NCBI GenBank assembly: GCA_028023455.1
Contig: JAQFVV010012395.1
Coordinates: forward strand, 1,054,001 to 1,118,000
Source: Epiperipatus broadwayi
Taxonomy: Eukaryota; Onychophora; Udeonychophora; Euonychophora; Peripatidae
Length of the DNA: 64,000 nt
Direction of reading: 5' to 3'
Part shown: positions 34,676 through 47,520 of the stretch, piece after piece
How positions within the stretch are numbered: the stretch's first letter is position 1
Layout of the letters: every line of letters begins with the position of its first letter
Program-made: the position numbers and the translations under genes
The notes under the pieces: model-generated
Seen by the model: only the letters and a program-made list of their open reading frames with translations
Databases searched by the model: none
What the model was told of the DNA's origin: nothing

Positions 34676-35320
34676 TGTGATGTGATGCGCTATGGCTTTT
34701 CCTTTCTCAGAATCAGGAATCTCTTAGCTGCTATGCCCAGAAAAACCTGTTAGTCACCTTCCCTTCTCTTTCCATTCCCCACCTTAAGTTTTTCACACAT
34801 TCTTTTCTATCCTGCTCCATCCCATTTCCACATTATCTATGACAACTCTATGACCTTTATATCTAAATCCTCCTTATCTTTTCCCAAACTCAGCATAAAA
34901 ACCAAGAATTCATTTTCTGGATAATCGCTTTGTTAATATTTATTCTTTCACAACTTCATTATTTGTACCATTTCTGCTTGTAGGCATTTACATTAAATTA
35001 ACAGATGCCTAATATTTTCTATGCCATCCTTACATATCTTGCAGACTAAATCACTCATATTTTTCCATTTATTTGCATATTCCCTTGTTGCTAATAATCC
35101 TGTTAGAGCCTTAATCACTAAACTACTTTCCTTGCTATTATCACACTATTAACTTGCACCCAATATTCTGTTTACTTCTATATATACTTACTCTCCATAC
35201 TAGTTTTCCATCGCTCCAACTCCCTATTTTTTTTATTAATGCACCTATTCTTCATTCCCATTCCTTACCAATATAACACTCAACAATTCTAACACAACCA
35301 TCCCACCTTATAACAAGACA
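34676..35320 (-). pseudogene. LINE 3' end with Cys-rich C-terminal tail
   Basis: On minus, a conserved segment (about 35115-34990) reads GLLATREYANKWKNMSDLVC followed by K-I-C-K and, after an N-I-R-H-L-L-I stretch, a final Cys. This C-x2-C...H...C pattern ends many CR1/RTE/Jockey-type LINE proteins. Downstream (lower coordinates) is a 3' UTR ending at GTGATGTGATGCGC. The reverse transcriptase itself is missing through 5' truncation. A stop falls within the zinc motif region. Confidence 0.75.
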
Positions 35321-38300
35321 CCATCTATGTAGAAAAATATAAATTAGTATCACAAATTGAGATAAATAAATGGGCTTACTGCTCATAAGAGTGGACATAA
35401 AGATTGCCTGTATTACAATCATATTTTTTGTTTTATAGTAAGTTTATTAATAAAAGAGATTAATTAAAAATGTTTATCTTCTCCCTCTGTATTCACCTTT
35501 CTTCCATCTAACTATGTGTCTGTTTTTCCTTCTATTCATCCAGTGTCCATTACCTATCCATCCATTATCCACATATTTATCTACCATTTATGACTTTGGA
35601 AAAACAAATTGAGATTATTAAACTGCCGTTCCAGTGCTAAATTTAAAATGACACTTGAGCAAAGAGACATTCGCATATGGGTATACATTATTGTCTGTGT
35701 TCAAATCCAATATATATATACTTCTAAAAATTTATTTAGTATTAATAGTAGCTGAAAATGGAAACAACAATATTACAAAAAAATTAAGTAGTAAGTAAAC
35801 AGATATGAATCAAACATATTTGAAGCAGCGATAAGGCCTATAAAGGCATAAGTACCATAGACTAGAGCTTTTCACTCAACAAAAATCTACAGATAACTCA
35901 AGTAATGGAAATAATAATCACCCCGTCCCCTTTGACTACAAATAAAGTCTACGTGACTAATAGGCTCTCCTCGTTTCATCGATACTACTGAGGGAGTTTT
36001 AAGAAGATAATTGAGAATAGAAATAATTTATTTAAAAAAGATAAACTGATGGTAAAAAAATAAAATAATTAAAAAACTTAAATAATTACAAAAAGAAAAA
36101 AGAGAGATAAAGAGAAGAAAGGAGTTTTTGCACAAACAATTGTAGTCATAGTGCTGAAAAATGACTAATGGCATAATAGACTCATGGAATGACATGTATG
36201 CCTTACACCGATTTAAATGACTGAAGATGCAATATGTAAAAAAGAAAATAGAGAAAGAAAGAGAGGTAAAAAATATAAAAATGAATAGAAAAGAATGTTT
36301 ATATTAAAAACTTGTTTATATTAAAAACTATCACGTGAATAGAAATATATAAAACATAATTTAGGTACCTAGTATTAATCCAGACGGTGAAATTTTAGAC
36401 TTCATTAAACTTTCAAAGATAAGTTATTGAAGATCTCTAAAGTATTTTTATATCTATTACACATTAAAGAAGGTCATCTTTTGTCACATAAATAAATTGA
36501 CATTTATAGAAAGTGGAATTGTTATTTACAACTTTGTTAAAATGATTCTTTAAATCTTTGAAAATTAAATTTATTTACTTAATTAAATAAAACGTACTAT
36601 CAAATATTCTGCAATCACAAATAATCATAATCTAAAATTTCGCCGACCGCATGATCCATGGAAAGTAATGTGGAAAACATACCACAAATTTCCATGAAAC
36701 ACAACTAACAAATGAAGGTTTTTTTCTGGGAGACAACATAGTTATACTTTCTAGTAATATCTTAATTAACAATATAAATAATTCAAAGATTTTATTTTGT
36801 CTTGTGTGGTTTGGCGCATTGTGTGGTTTGGCGGTTGATTCAAAACAAAATTTTATAATCAATTCGCAGCTGTAGTCAAATGTTCAATCTATCACTATAA
36901 CTGAAACACACAGGATTATTATATACCTGTGTTTATATATGTAATATATAGTACTGAACATCACATGATCTTCCAAACAATTAACTAAGCGATTTGTTAA
37001 AATCAACATATTAAAATAATAATAATAACAGTCAAATTATGTAGTTTTTATTATTTTAGGTATCTTCTATGAGAAGAAATATAATACACCCTATATATTA
37101 TTAAAGTAGATTATATTTAAAAAAAGATTTGAAAATAATCTAATTTTTACATAAGTATGTAGTTAATTTTAGAATTGTCTGTCTTTTCCTACTGATTTAA
37201 AATACTTAAAGACATCATTTATTTTTACTTAAAAATGGAAGGGCGAGGGGGTACGAAGAAGCAAGAACGCTAATGTGGCAAAGAAATGTTAAGAATTGAC
37301 AGATATAATTGTTAACTTTTCAATGAAGGTTAAAAATATCTCCATTAAAAAATGTCCTCTTTTTTTTTTTTGACACGTGAAAAATAGTCTCTTAACTTTC
37401 ATAACTGGTGATGATGTAATTTTAGAAGAAAAATATTCGAGCACAAAAATTAAAAAATTCTTTTAATTTTTCAAATATAAAATTGAAGTTATCAATAAAG
37501 CTCTATCTACTTAAACCATGTAATTGAGAAGACAACCATTTGAATGAAAAAAAACGTTTAACAGTATTAGAGGCTTTTAATGTTTAAAATGTAAAACTCC
37601 TTCATTTAATTTAATCTTGTAAATTACTTGTAAGCAATATCCCTTAACTAAAAGGGATTTTTGAAACGATGTGGCAAAAAAAGAGAAGACAGAACTAACA
37701 AGAATTTGAGATGTAGCCTTTTCTGATTGCCCAACTGTGTGTGACCTCTTGGTCCTGGTTAAGCTCCATTGCAAAGACAAGCCCCAATAGTAAAGCCTTT
37801 TTGAGTAAACTTGGATGGGAATTAATGACATTGTTTATAATTAACTATCTACTGTATAAGAAATGTTTATTAGAGTTGACAAGCCAAGTATTTTTAAAGT
37901 AAAAAGAGAAAAAATATTAAATGTGCCTTACAAAATATTTTGTTAATTTATTATAATGCTTCCAGTAACAATTACAGTATAGTAAACAGAATAACATTAG
38001 AAAAAGAAAGGAATTTTTCTAAACATACAAATAGCAACATGAAGCCATTAAATTTAAATATAGTATATATGTATTTGATTATGTAGATGCCTTTTAAATT
38101 CTCTCTCTCTATATATATGTATGACGTGTGTTGAGACTTTACAAAGATTGCAGTAATTATTATTATAAAAGACAAAGATGTCAGATGTAGCTTACTATAG
38201 TAGTAAACTGGCGGACTTGAGGAAAAAAGATCCAGCATTAAAGTTTAATCAGCTGCTCCCAGTGCTTGAAAGTCACATGATCTATCTTGAGCAATTACCT

Positions 38301-38707
38301 TTAGAAAGCTTACATTTATAATAAATAATATAAAGATTGCCAATATATGTTTAATTATAAATATAAAATGTTGCAATTACAGACAAAGCTCTCACTAGGG
38401 ACTTTCAAATAATAAGGGAGGAGTTGAAATTGGAACAGGTTAAAGCTTCAACTTACATTGCATACAAAGTGACATCTTTGGTTTTTAGTATATAAAATTA
38501 ATTAGACTCGATATAATAGGAAAATAAATCAATCTAAATACTTATAACAAAAATAAAATTTATCAATTAAACATCATATAAGAATTATATAAAAATACAC
38601 TATATAAAGATATAAAATTTTTTATTCATTTTTAATTGATCAATTATGAATTAAATTAATTGATGTTATATATATATTCATATAGTTATGTTTATTGTAA
38701 TTAATAT
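35321..38707. other. AT-rich spacer
   Basis: No gene recognised. A minus open stretch at 37577-37831 (84 codons) has no family resemblance. Confidence 0.45.
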
Positions 38708-38886
38708 AATATAGATGGAAATAAGCCTTCAGTCATGGCTTTTCAAGAATTTACATGCATTCACCTGTAAGCATCAGTTTAAAAAGCATAAGTGGACCAC
38801 TTATGCTTTTTAAACTGGTGCTAATGGGTGGGTGCATGTAAATTATTGAAAAGCACATGATTAAAAGTTTATTCCTCCTCTATATT
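38708..38886. repeat. Palindrome, about 180 bp
   Basis: The centre pairs perfectly around AAGTGG/CCACTT. Inner arms (CAGTTTAAAAAGCATAAGTGG and complement) are exact for about 20 bases. Outer arms pair imperfectly out to AATATAGATGG and CCTCTATATT. Confidence 0.8.
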
Positions 38887-38931
38887 ACATACGTAATCAA
38901 GCGCTATATAAATAGACGGTACTGTGGTATT

Positions 38932-39812
38932 AGTGCTGCGACATGAAGAATTATAATCGTTTAATCATTAAATTAATTAGGTTATTAAATCAAAAACATA
39001 TTTTAAAATCTACATTTAAAAAAAAAACAACAATTTAACAAAAAAAAAATATATACGAAAAGCATTAATGTGAAGAATAGTTAAAATGCGTGTTTAAATC
39101 AAATTGAGTGTGTGTTTGCACGTGCATATTCTGCATAATCTATTTTAATTAATACATTGTACAGGCTTACACCTGCATTTATATATGTAATATATGCGGG
39201 ATTCGAACTCAGACTTTCACATGACCTACAACTCTCAGTGCCATCTTATATTGCTAACTCACCTGATCACACATATGTTGAAAAAATAAATAATCACCAA
39301 TATATGTATTTCGTGCTAAACCAGCACTCATCAGTTGGTTCAGATTACCATCTCCACACATATATACAAATATTACTCAGCTTTATATTAAGATAACCAA
39401 TCTTCATACTTTAATGAGTGCTGGTTTTAGCACGAAATATGTTTATTGGTGATTATTTATCTTTTCAACATGTGTGTGATCAGGTGAGTCAGCAATATAA
39501 GATGGCACTGAGAGATGTAGGTTGTGTGAAAGTCTGAGTTCGAATCCTGCATATATTACATATATAAATGCAGGTGTAAGTCTGTACAATGTATTAAAAT
39601 AGATTATGCAGAATATGCATGTGCAAACACACTGTTTGATTTAAACACGCATTTTAATTATTCTTCACATTAATGCTTTTCGTATTTTTTTTTTTTTGTT
39701 AAATTGTTTTTTTTTTTAATGTAGATTTTAAAATATGTTTTTGATTTAATAATCTAATTAATTTAATGATTAAAGGATTATAATTCTTCATGTCGCAGCT
39801 CTAATATTATTG
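38932..39812. repeat. 880-bp palindrome with arms of about 430 bp
   Basis: Left arm begins AGTGCTGCGACATGAAG and right arm ends CTTCATGTCGCAGCTCT. In between, nearly every word of the left arm recurs in reverse complement on the right, including the A/T runs, TGCACGTGCATATTCTGC and the hypervariable centre (39295-39450). Each arm contains a tRNA-like B-box word, seen best as GAGTTCGAATCC on plus at about 39536. The arms diverge at only a few percent by eye. No coding potential is present beyond short chance frames. It could extrude as a cruciform or yield a long hairpin RNA if transcribed. Confidence 0.88.
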
Positions 39813-39883
39813 TAATTAATATGAATTTTGTATATTTTCTTCTAGTAAGTTTTTTAATGTACTTTTTTATGTTTATACTTTAT

Positions 39884-41000
39884 GCAATTTGTTTTATGTC
39901 TATATTTTAAGTAATGAATATATAATATAGATTTATCATTTCTTCTATTAATTGCATCACCGTGTTCTTTTGCTTTTTCATCTAATTGTTTTCCTACATG
40001 TTCATTGTAAATCATATTGCAATTTTCACAAATATATTTATATGTAATTCTTTTTTATATTATCTTTATTTTATGATTATATTAATTTGTTCAGATTTTT
40101 AATATTTGACCATCCTATATTTATGTTTGCATTTATATAGTTTTTATTTTTTTATTAATGTATTATGAATCTTAATATAATAGGAAAGTTTTATTCATTA
40201 TAACTATTATTATTTAGAAGAAAATTATTATTATTTAATTTAGATGATTTATAATTAAAAAGTATACATTTAATATTCTTAGCATTACATTCGTGTTTTT
40301 GTATAACTATGTTTTTATCTGTATTATATTTATTATTTTTTAATTTAAATTTTTTAATAATAGCTATTATTTGTTTCCACATTTGTTGTGAATGTATAAA
40401 AATTATTTTCAGTAATTTATCATCTTTAATGAAATATTTTAATATAATTTTATTATCTATATTAATAGCTCCATCTAAATACTTTATTTTAGTGTCAAAT
40501 TGTATTTTCATAAATTTAATATTATATATAGATCGTTTGTTACCAATTATTAAAATATCTATATATCTAGAATAATTATTTCTTGATTTATTATTCTTTT
40601 TGAAAATTATATTGTTCTAATTCATTGATAAATATTTATGACATTAATCCACTAATTGCACAACCCATTATCCATCCTTTATATATATTTCAATATTCAT
40701 TATTTTAGCAACTCAATAGCAAAGACTTTTCCCATCTTTTCTGAGTAATTGTAATATTCACATATTGTGTTTAAAATATAAACTATTATGTAACAATGTT
40801 AAACCTATAATATGTATTTTAATATACATTATCATTTATGCCCAATCATGGTTTGGGGTAATTAATATTTGTATACCTTTAAGTTTTAGGATATGTGGAT
40901 ACATTTTCTTTATATCCATTGCAATTATACTTTGATTTCTATTCAGTTTTATATTATTTAATTTATTTATTATATCACCTATTTTTTATATATAAAATTC
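39884..41000 (-). pseudogene. Penelope-like retroelement relic: reverse transcriptase and GIY-YIG-type endonuclease
   Basis: Read on minus, going from high to low coordinates: IIAMDIKKMYPHI (about 40935-40890) resembles the D-V-x-x-L-Y-T-N-I motif of Penelope-like RTs. GWIMGCAISGLMS (about 40680-40640) resembles M-G-S-P-L-S. YSRYIDILIIGN (about 40580-40545) is the R-Y-I-D-D catalytic box with the second Asp changed to Ile. An open frame at 40511-40191 follows, with a K-Y-L-D-G-A-I-N segment and I-I-F-I-H-S-Q-Q. At 40050-39884 ICENCNMIY then G-K-Q-L and KAKEHGDAINRR fit the C-terminal GIY-YIG endonuclease, with paired cysteines, R/K and EH. Stops and frameshifts break it and the catalytic Asp loss implies a dead element. 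Penelope-like elements prime from nicked or telomeric ends in animals. Confidence 0.72.
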
Positions 41001-41735
41001 TCCATATCCTATAATATTTATTATCCTTTTATATAAATATCAGCAAAATTTCTGTAGAATAAAGTCACTAAAATAATAATCCCATTGCTTATGGATTCAT
41101 TATACAAGTTCAGGTATGTTACAACTCAATCAAATAATTATTTGTATGTAACAAAATTTATGCTTAAATTATAAAATATTTATAATATATTAACAATAAT
41201 TATGCAAAATTTGAAATGTTGCAGTCTATACACACCATTCTTCACATTTGTATGGAATATGTTGATATGTTATGTAACAGTATAAGTAACTTCCTATCAA
41301 AAAAGTTGTATCTTTAATATGATTAATCTCCTTTTTACACCATACAAAAAGGACATTAAAGATATGATCTATCATCATGCCAACTATATTCTTTAATGAT
41401 AGTCATACTATCCTTGACTAATATTTTAAAAAGTTTTCTCTTTCTTGGATAGTCATTCATAATATAGCATCTGTCCTACTTGGAAGATTTTATTAATATC
41501 AAGACCACTGTTGTTCCAATAATTATTGAAGGGTATAGTTCTTACTTGTATAACACTTTTTTTTAAAAAAAAGTAGTATATGTCCTTAATACAATAAATG
41601 TGTACGTAAGAATGTGTGTTTACGTATAAGGGGGTCATATGAATTTTATAAACTATTAAGCAACAAGTTTTAAAAACTGGATATAATTAATAGCATTTTT
41701 TTTGACAAATTAATAATTAGTATAGATATTAAGGT
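41001..41735. other. AT-rich spacer upstream of the Penelope-like relic
   Basis: Might hold further decayed 5' parts of that element, but no motif could be identified. Confidence 0.4.
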
Positions 41736-41800
41736 ATAGTGATTAATATATTAGCCTAATATTATTGTAACTTTTGATTCAAATCTGAAGTAAAATTAGA
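41736..41800 (+). repeat. Decayed tRNA-like SINE head
   Basis: GTATAGTGATTA resembles an A box and TTTGATTCAAATC (about 41776-41788) a B box, with roughly tRNA spacing. Heavy decay makes this tentative. Confidence 0.4.
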
Positions 41801-42522
41801 TTTGTCCTCCTAAAAGATGGAAGGATTTCCTACATAAGCTTAAATATTTTTTGCAGGTTACATTGTTATGTCAAACTCAAATAATTGTCTTGTAAATGTG
41901 TATCAAAGAGGATAAGTCTCCCAGGTCAAACTGGATTAGTATGATGAGAGATGAGAAAATTTTTATAAAAGCAAATATGATCATAATATGATACAAGCTT
42001 TCATCATTGGTGCAAGTTTATCATATACTCCCCTCCCCACTCTTTTATTTGTATAAGTAAGTTAATATTTAAATATTGGATATGTGTAATTACATTTAAC
42101 ACATAGCTAATCTGACTCCATTAATTAGTTTTTTGGGTGAGCCCAAGCAAAACAAATGCTATTAGATAAATGCATTCAAAAATAATGTCAGAATATTTCT
42201 ACTCACTTCTGCATTATTTTTCTTTTATAGTGAAAACTTTTATTGCATATATTAACCAAAGATAAGTAATGCTATGTCATATGGCAGTTCATGTTTTAGG
42301 GCAATGGTAATAGTTAATTTTGAAGTTTAAAAATCATGGATCATGGTCCATTTGATTTTTTCCCCATTAATTACTTCAATCTTTTGTGTTCTCATCCAGT
42401 AGGTCTTATCTGTGTTCATCACATCACCCAAATATTCTTCAATATGTAAATAGAATAACTATAACATGATATTATGTTGATCACTGTTTCTTGTGCTCAC
42501 TCATAACTGTTTGTTATTAAAC

Positions 42523-42762
42523 AGGCAAATCTCTTCATACAGTAGTGCCACTCAGTGCAAGCCAGAGTAATCAATGGATGCCAGAAGGCTTGTGCATAAA
42601 ATCCCCATCTAGTGCATACTCATTCAGAAACTAGTCTGGCGATATTGGATGAGTAGGCACTAGATGGGGATTTTATGCACAAACCTTTTGGCATCCATTG
42701 ATTACTCTGGCTTGCATTGAGTGGCGCTACTGTATGGAGAGTTTTGCCTGCTTAATGATATT
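42523..42762. mobile_element. Full-length palindromic MITE
   Basis: Arms of about 100 bases (AACAGGCAAATCTCTTCATA inward; the complement ends at GAGTTTTGCCTGCTTAATGA) are near-perfect inverted copies around a short centre at about 42635. A deleted sister copy lies at 6437-6595. No open reading frame is present. The target duplication is uncertain. Confidence 0.82.
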
Positions 42763-43097
42763 ATGTTGTTAATAAAAATAGTCAATGAAAATTGAAGATC
42801 TCCAAGACAAAATTCAACTTTTTTTTTTTTAATTTATGTATTTTACATCGATCTTTAAAATATAGTTTTTCTTAAATATAAAAATGGAAAACATTTTGCA
42901 TAATTTGAATTTAATTAAAAAAAAATCCAAAAATGATTAAAATTTTTAGAGAATGGAGATATTACTTTTGAGGTACTGAATAAAAAAAAATTTCTAGTAA
43001 TATTTTTATCTAAGTAATATTCCTTACATTTTGTAAGGGCTTTTGGATCAAACTATAACCAGTAAAAACTAAAAATAAAATATTAAAAAAATAATTC

Positions 43098-43521
<424 letters not shown>

Positions 43522-45473
43522 ACTTTTTAGTTATAATAAAACATATAATTTCAATTTAAATGAAATAATTTTCTTTATGGTCTCCTTTAATCATTTTTTA
43601 AAATATTTCTTGGGCATCCACAAGAGAATGCCTGCTGTCAACAATTTTGACATTTCTCTTTCTTCATATTGATTTTGAGAATGAAGAAAAACATATAATT
43701 CTCGAACTTTTTTATACATTTATTTTTTTTCACAAAATATTTATCAAATATTAATTATTTTGGAGGAATAATTCAGATTTTAAAAGAAAATATTTACTTT
43801 TGATTAATTATGTCTAAATTGATATTAACAAATTTTTACTCTACAAATGTAATTCTTAAAAATTTTTCCTGAAAAACATAAGGATATGAGTTTGACTTCT
43901 AAATGAAGAGATTTTTTTCCATTATTAAAAATTAAAAAATGTGGTCACCTGACAAAAACTCAGATAGAGCAAGTTAATATTAAAACATTTAAAAAACAAC
44001 TTAACCATGAATATTCACTTGGAACATGAATGTTAAACTTAAAGTTGTCTTATTTTTATAAGCTTTGAGATGGTCTGTCCCGGGATGCAATGGTAAATAA
44101 GCAGATTCAAATCTAAAGCTTCCAAGATCAATTCTACAATTGAATAATATTTAAAAACAAACTGACTGGAATTAGGATGCTCAAACATTACATGATTTTT
44201 CAAGTCTGTTATTCATATGATTATTTATTTATAAGATGATCAGATGCATTAGAAAAATATATAATGCTAGGAAAAAATAATGTTGAAAGAGAAAGAGTAC
44301 GACCAATGGTGAGATGGATAAATTTCATGTCATCAATATAATGCATGTGTCATTATTAATAACAAGAGAATAGTAAGTTGTTTGAGGTTATACAACATTC
44401 CAGGTACCAAATAACAGATTAAGTTACCTTTTGAGTCTGCCAATCTACCATTGTGCTAAATGAATAGAAAAACGTGTCTGAAAAACAAAAAAGCACACTT
44501 GAAAAAATGCTGTTCACAGAATTGTTGAGAGTCAATAAACATTTTGAAGGCAGCATGCAGTTATTTTCTAAAATGTTCATTTTTAATAATAGGATGTTTG
44601 AATTAACTTATTAATTCATTTTGATTAGTATGTGCATGTTTTAATTAATTTACAAAGTGTTTGAATTATTTATCTTTTAAATAAATTAGTATTTACGTTT
44701 AAATATCAATTAATGACAGTAGGTGTTAAACAATGCCTGTTAAGGTTTATATATATTTAAATACGACGCCTTCATTTAATATTTAAAATCTAGCAATTAT
44801 TCATGACTAAAATAAAATTTATTACACTTAATTGAATCTTGCTCATCATTATTATGAATTCATAATAATAATCAATTCGTTATAAATTTTATTTGCTAAG
44901 GAACACAATTATAATCAATAAAAGACAAAACTAATTAATTTGATTAATGTCTCATTAACATGATAATTTTTACAGACTGATAAATTAGCCAATTAATTAA
45001 GTCTTTTTTTTTTTAATTCTATTTTCTTTTTATCAAATTAAACTCGTTTATTTACATTTACCAGAAGAAATTAGAACAGCTTTCCAATGTTTTTAGCCTT
45101 AGGTATACATCTTAATGATGGGAAAACCATGTTAAAGTTTATGATATAAATTCTAAGATGCTAGAATAAATTGTGTTAAGTGAATAGCAAGACATATATA
45201 TGAAGTATTATTGCTTGATAGCAGCGCGTTTGCTTAATTATGTCAGTTTGTTTTCACATTGGGCATACATATATAATGTAGATATTTAACATAAACACTA
45301 GCAATATTGTATGTGTATATATATGCGTGTGTTTTGAAATGTATTTTTCTCCAACTATATTATACAATCATTTAAATCAAAGCACATGACTTTTTAATGT
45401 AGATTAATTTTGATAGTATGCCAAAAATCACTACTTTCAGAAAAATATTTTTCATAGGTGCTGGTTTGGTAGG
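43522..45473. other. AT-rich spacer
   Basis: Apart from the weak tRNA-like word at 44403-44462, nothing recognised. Confidence 0.45.
44403..44462 (-). repeat. Decayed tRNA-like SINE head
   Basis: On minus, TTTAGCACAATGGTAGATTG is close to an A-box/D-arm, with GGCAGACTCAAAAGG after it. No good B box is seen. Confidence 0.35.
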
Positions 45474-45715
45474 CACTACTCCAGAGGTGGGCCACATGCA
45501 GCCCGCTAAGAGTTTTTATGTGGCCCGCCAAGACAATCAAAAAAATTTGCCTTGAACTGAGATTTCCTTCCCATGCACGACCGAATATTCGTCTCGTATT
45601 TTCCACTAGGATGGCCATGCCAATATACATCAGCAGTGTAGATACGATGTGCAGTGATTTTCCAGTTGATCTGGTTAATTTCAATTTTGTCTTTGCATTA
45701 ACAAATATATATATA

Positions 45716-46825
45716 CACCTGGGTCTCGTTTTACGCGATAGATAGGTTCCTCAGAAAACACGCGCAAATGAAATCGCGCAAAAATAGACATAACTTACAT
45801 TGAAAAAGGGGGGATGCGGTCTGTGATTTTTCAAAATTCACGTAAAAGCAAAGCACCAACGTAAAATTACTTTAAAATTCGCGCAAAAAAAAAAATAAGG
45901 AAATAAAATATGACTAATAAAAAATTTCAAATTTGAAAAAAATTGATACAAGACAAACTTTTTTTAACTATAATATTTAATTTTATTCAAAATAATATAT
46001 TTTTATGCATAATTTACAGTACGGTAATTTACATTTTTTTATACACGTTTTAATTATTATTGCTATTTGCCAAAACACACGTTCGTTTGCACTCTCATGT
46101 TGTGTTAATGTTTTTCTGTTGACAACGTAATTAGTAATTAATCTTTGAGACGATGATTTTATTAATTGTTTATGAACTTAGACTTATGATAATAAAAAGA
46201 CATTTATTCACAACTGCTGGGAAAAATTTAATTAAAACTAACAACTAAAAATTAAATTCTTATTTTTGTCTTTAATTTTCAATTCCGTTTAAAAATCAAA
46301 TTTCACATCACATTATTTCAAGTCGCATAAGTAATTTTTAAATTGTTAATTACAATTAAAAATCAGATTTTAATTTTTAATTGTCAAATTTAATTGTGCC
46401 CACTGCTATTACTGACCTTTTAAAAATAAACTTGTGGACACTAAATGATTAATAATTGATTACGTTCTTTTTTAAAAAGCAAAAACAGAATGTGATTTAA
46501 AATGCAAAATTAATACACACAATGTTTGAACAAATTTACATTATAATCTTGTAAAATTTAATATGTGTATACATAAAATGTGGAAATCGTGATTTTAATT
46601 TCATTATTGCATAAAATCTTACTATTATAAAGCACTGAAAATATTGAAATTACTAAGTTGAAAGTCGAATTCCAATAATGTGCTATTACTTTCAATATAA
46701 TGTAAGTGCGTGAAATTTATTATTTAAAGTAATAGCACAATATCGGAGTTCGACTTCCGGTGAAACACAAATCGAGCAACTTCAAAATCATGTTAAATAA
46801 GTCCGCGTAAAAAGAGACCCAGGTG
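45716..46825. mobile_element. TA-flanked DNA element (pogo/Tigger-like MITE) nested in the hAT element
   Basis: The ends are inverted copies of CACCTGGGTCTC followed by an AAAACG-type run (45716-45737; 46804-46825). TA lies on both sides, the target duplication of Tc1/mariner/pogo elements. Near the left end GCGC words repeat (CGCGCAAATG, AAATCGCGC, TTCGCGC). Near the right end an imperfect hairpin (46657-46760) pairs a GCTATTACTTTC word with its complement. There is no transposase gene. It was moved by an outside enzyme. Confidence 0.75.
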
Positions 46826-46851
46826 TATACATTTCCAATTTTAGTGAAACC

Positions 46852-46990
46852 ATGAACCGTCCGAAAAAATGTAAAATCGGTGTTGAATGTTATGTGTTTA
46901 ATGAAGAATGGACAAACAAATATTTCTTTGGTAATACAGGGAATAAAGCAGTGCATTTATTGTGTCATGAAAAAAAGTGCTGCTCTCTGC
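46852..46990 (+). pseudogene. N-terminal fragment of a hAT transposase (BED-like zinc-finger start)
   Basis: An ATG opens a frame reading FNEEWTNKYFF and then NKAVHLLCHEKKC, about 45 codons. Transposases of the GTF2IRD2/SCAND3/ZBED-like hAT group start with a similar basic stretch, an x-W-x-x-x-Y-F-F segment and a C-x2-C zinc motif. Here the first Cys of that motif appears replaced by His-Leu-Leu-Cys. The frame then runs into unrelated sequence and the catalytic domain is missing. It lies in the surviving part of the deleted element. Confidence 0.6.
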
Positions 46991-47057
46991 TAACCTTCGC
47001 TTCCATACAGTGGACACTGAGCAAAAACAATGGCCATGCCTGCACTACTCTATTACT

Positions 47058-47346
47058 TTGGTATTTACATATTAGATCTGCTGCCTATGTTTGCTATGGC
47101 ATTCTGTCATACTTTTCTCAAGTGGGGGGAGGGGGTTGTGACAGCAGAATGCCATATTAAAAAGTCAAATTTTTAACAATATGAAAAGTATAAATTTTTA
47201 CAAAAATAATAAGCATGACAATAAATAAAAACATGTAGTTGTGACTTTTTAATATCACATTCTGCCATCACCCCCCCCTCATTGGAGAAAGGTACTGCAT
47301 TCTGCCATCGCAAACATTGGCAGCAGGTCTAATACATAAGTACTGC
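47058..47346. repeat. Fold-back element with poly-C/poly-G arms
   Basis: Arms pair over about 100 bases: TTAGATCTGCTGCC with GGCAGCAGGTCTAA, then words around GGCATTCTG repeated twice in each arm. A G-rich run (47122-47135) is opposite a C run (47271-47279). The loop at 47160-47240 is AT-rich. It starts eight bases after the hAT target duplication. Confidence 0.8.
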
Positions 47347-47445
47347 TACTTCTTATCAATGGATTGCTTATACTCATATAATAATAATTAATAAAGCAAG
47401 TCACATATAATGTGACATTACTTTTATAAGCTTGTAGTTACAAAA

Positions 47446-47520
47446 ATGCAATACAGAGAGTGCACTTATTAATTAAGAGTTTGTTTGAGCTATTGGTATG
47501 CTCTCTGTATTGTATTCATA
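47446..47520. repeat. Small hairpin
   Basis: GCAATACAGAGAG and CTCTCTGTATTG pair around a 45-base loop. Function unknown. Confidence 0.5.

Larger units (their letters stand above)
45482..47042 (+). mobile_element. hAT deletion derivative with a nested element
   Basis: The identical 8-bp sequence CACTACTC flanks the segment (45474-45481 and 47043-47050). The ends CAGAGGTGGGCCA and, inverted, CAGGCATGGCCA are similar. Together these define a hAT insertion. Removing the nested element at 45716-46825 leaves about 450 bp, far shorter than an autonomous hAT. It keeps the N-terminal coding piece at 46852-46990. Confidence 0.78.

Noticed and set aside
37577-37831. 84-codon minus frame considered as another SLCO exon
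   Set aside because: Does not match any OATP segment I know and lacks matching splice sites.
38932-39812. CRISPR-like or satellite array
   Set aside because: It is one inverted repeat, not a series of regularly spaced direct repeats.
45394-45745. Overlapping open stretches on both strands just right of the hAT end
   Set aside because: They span the element's terminal repeat and target duplication, and show no transposase motif.
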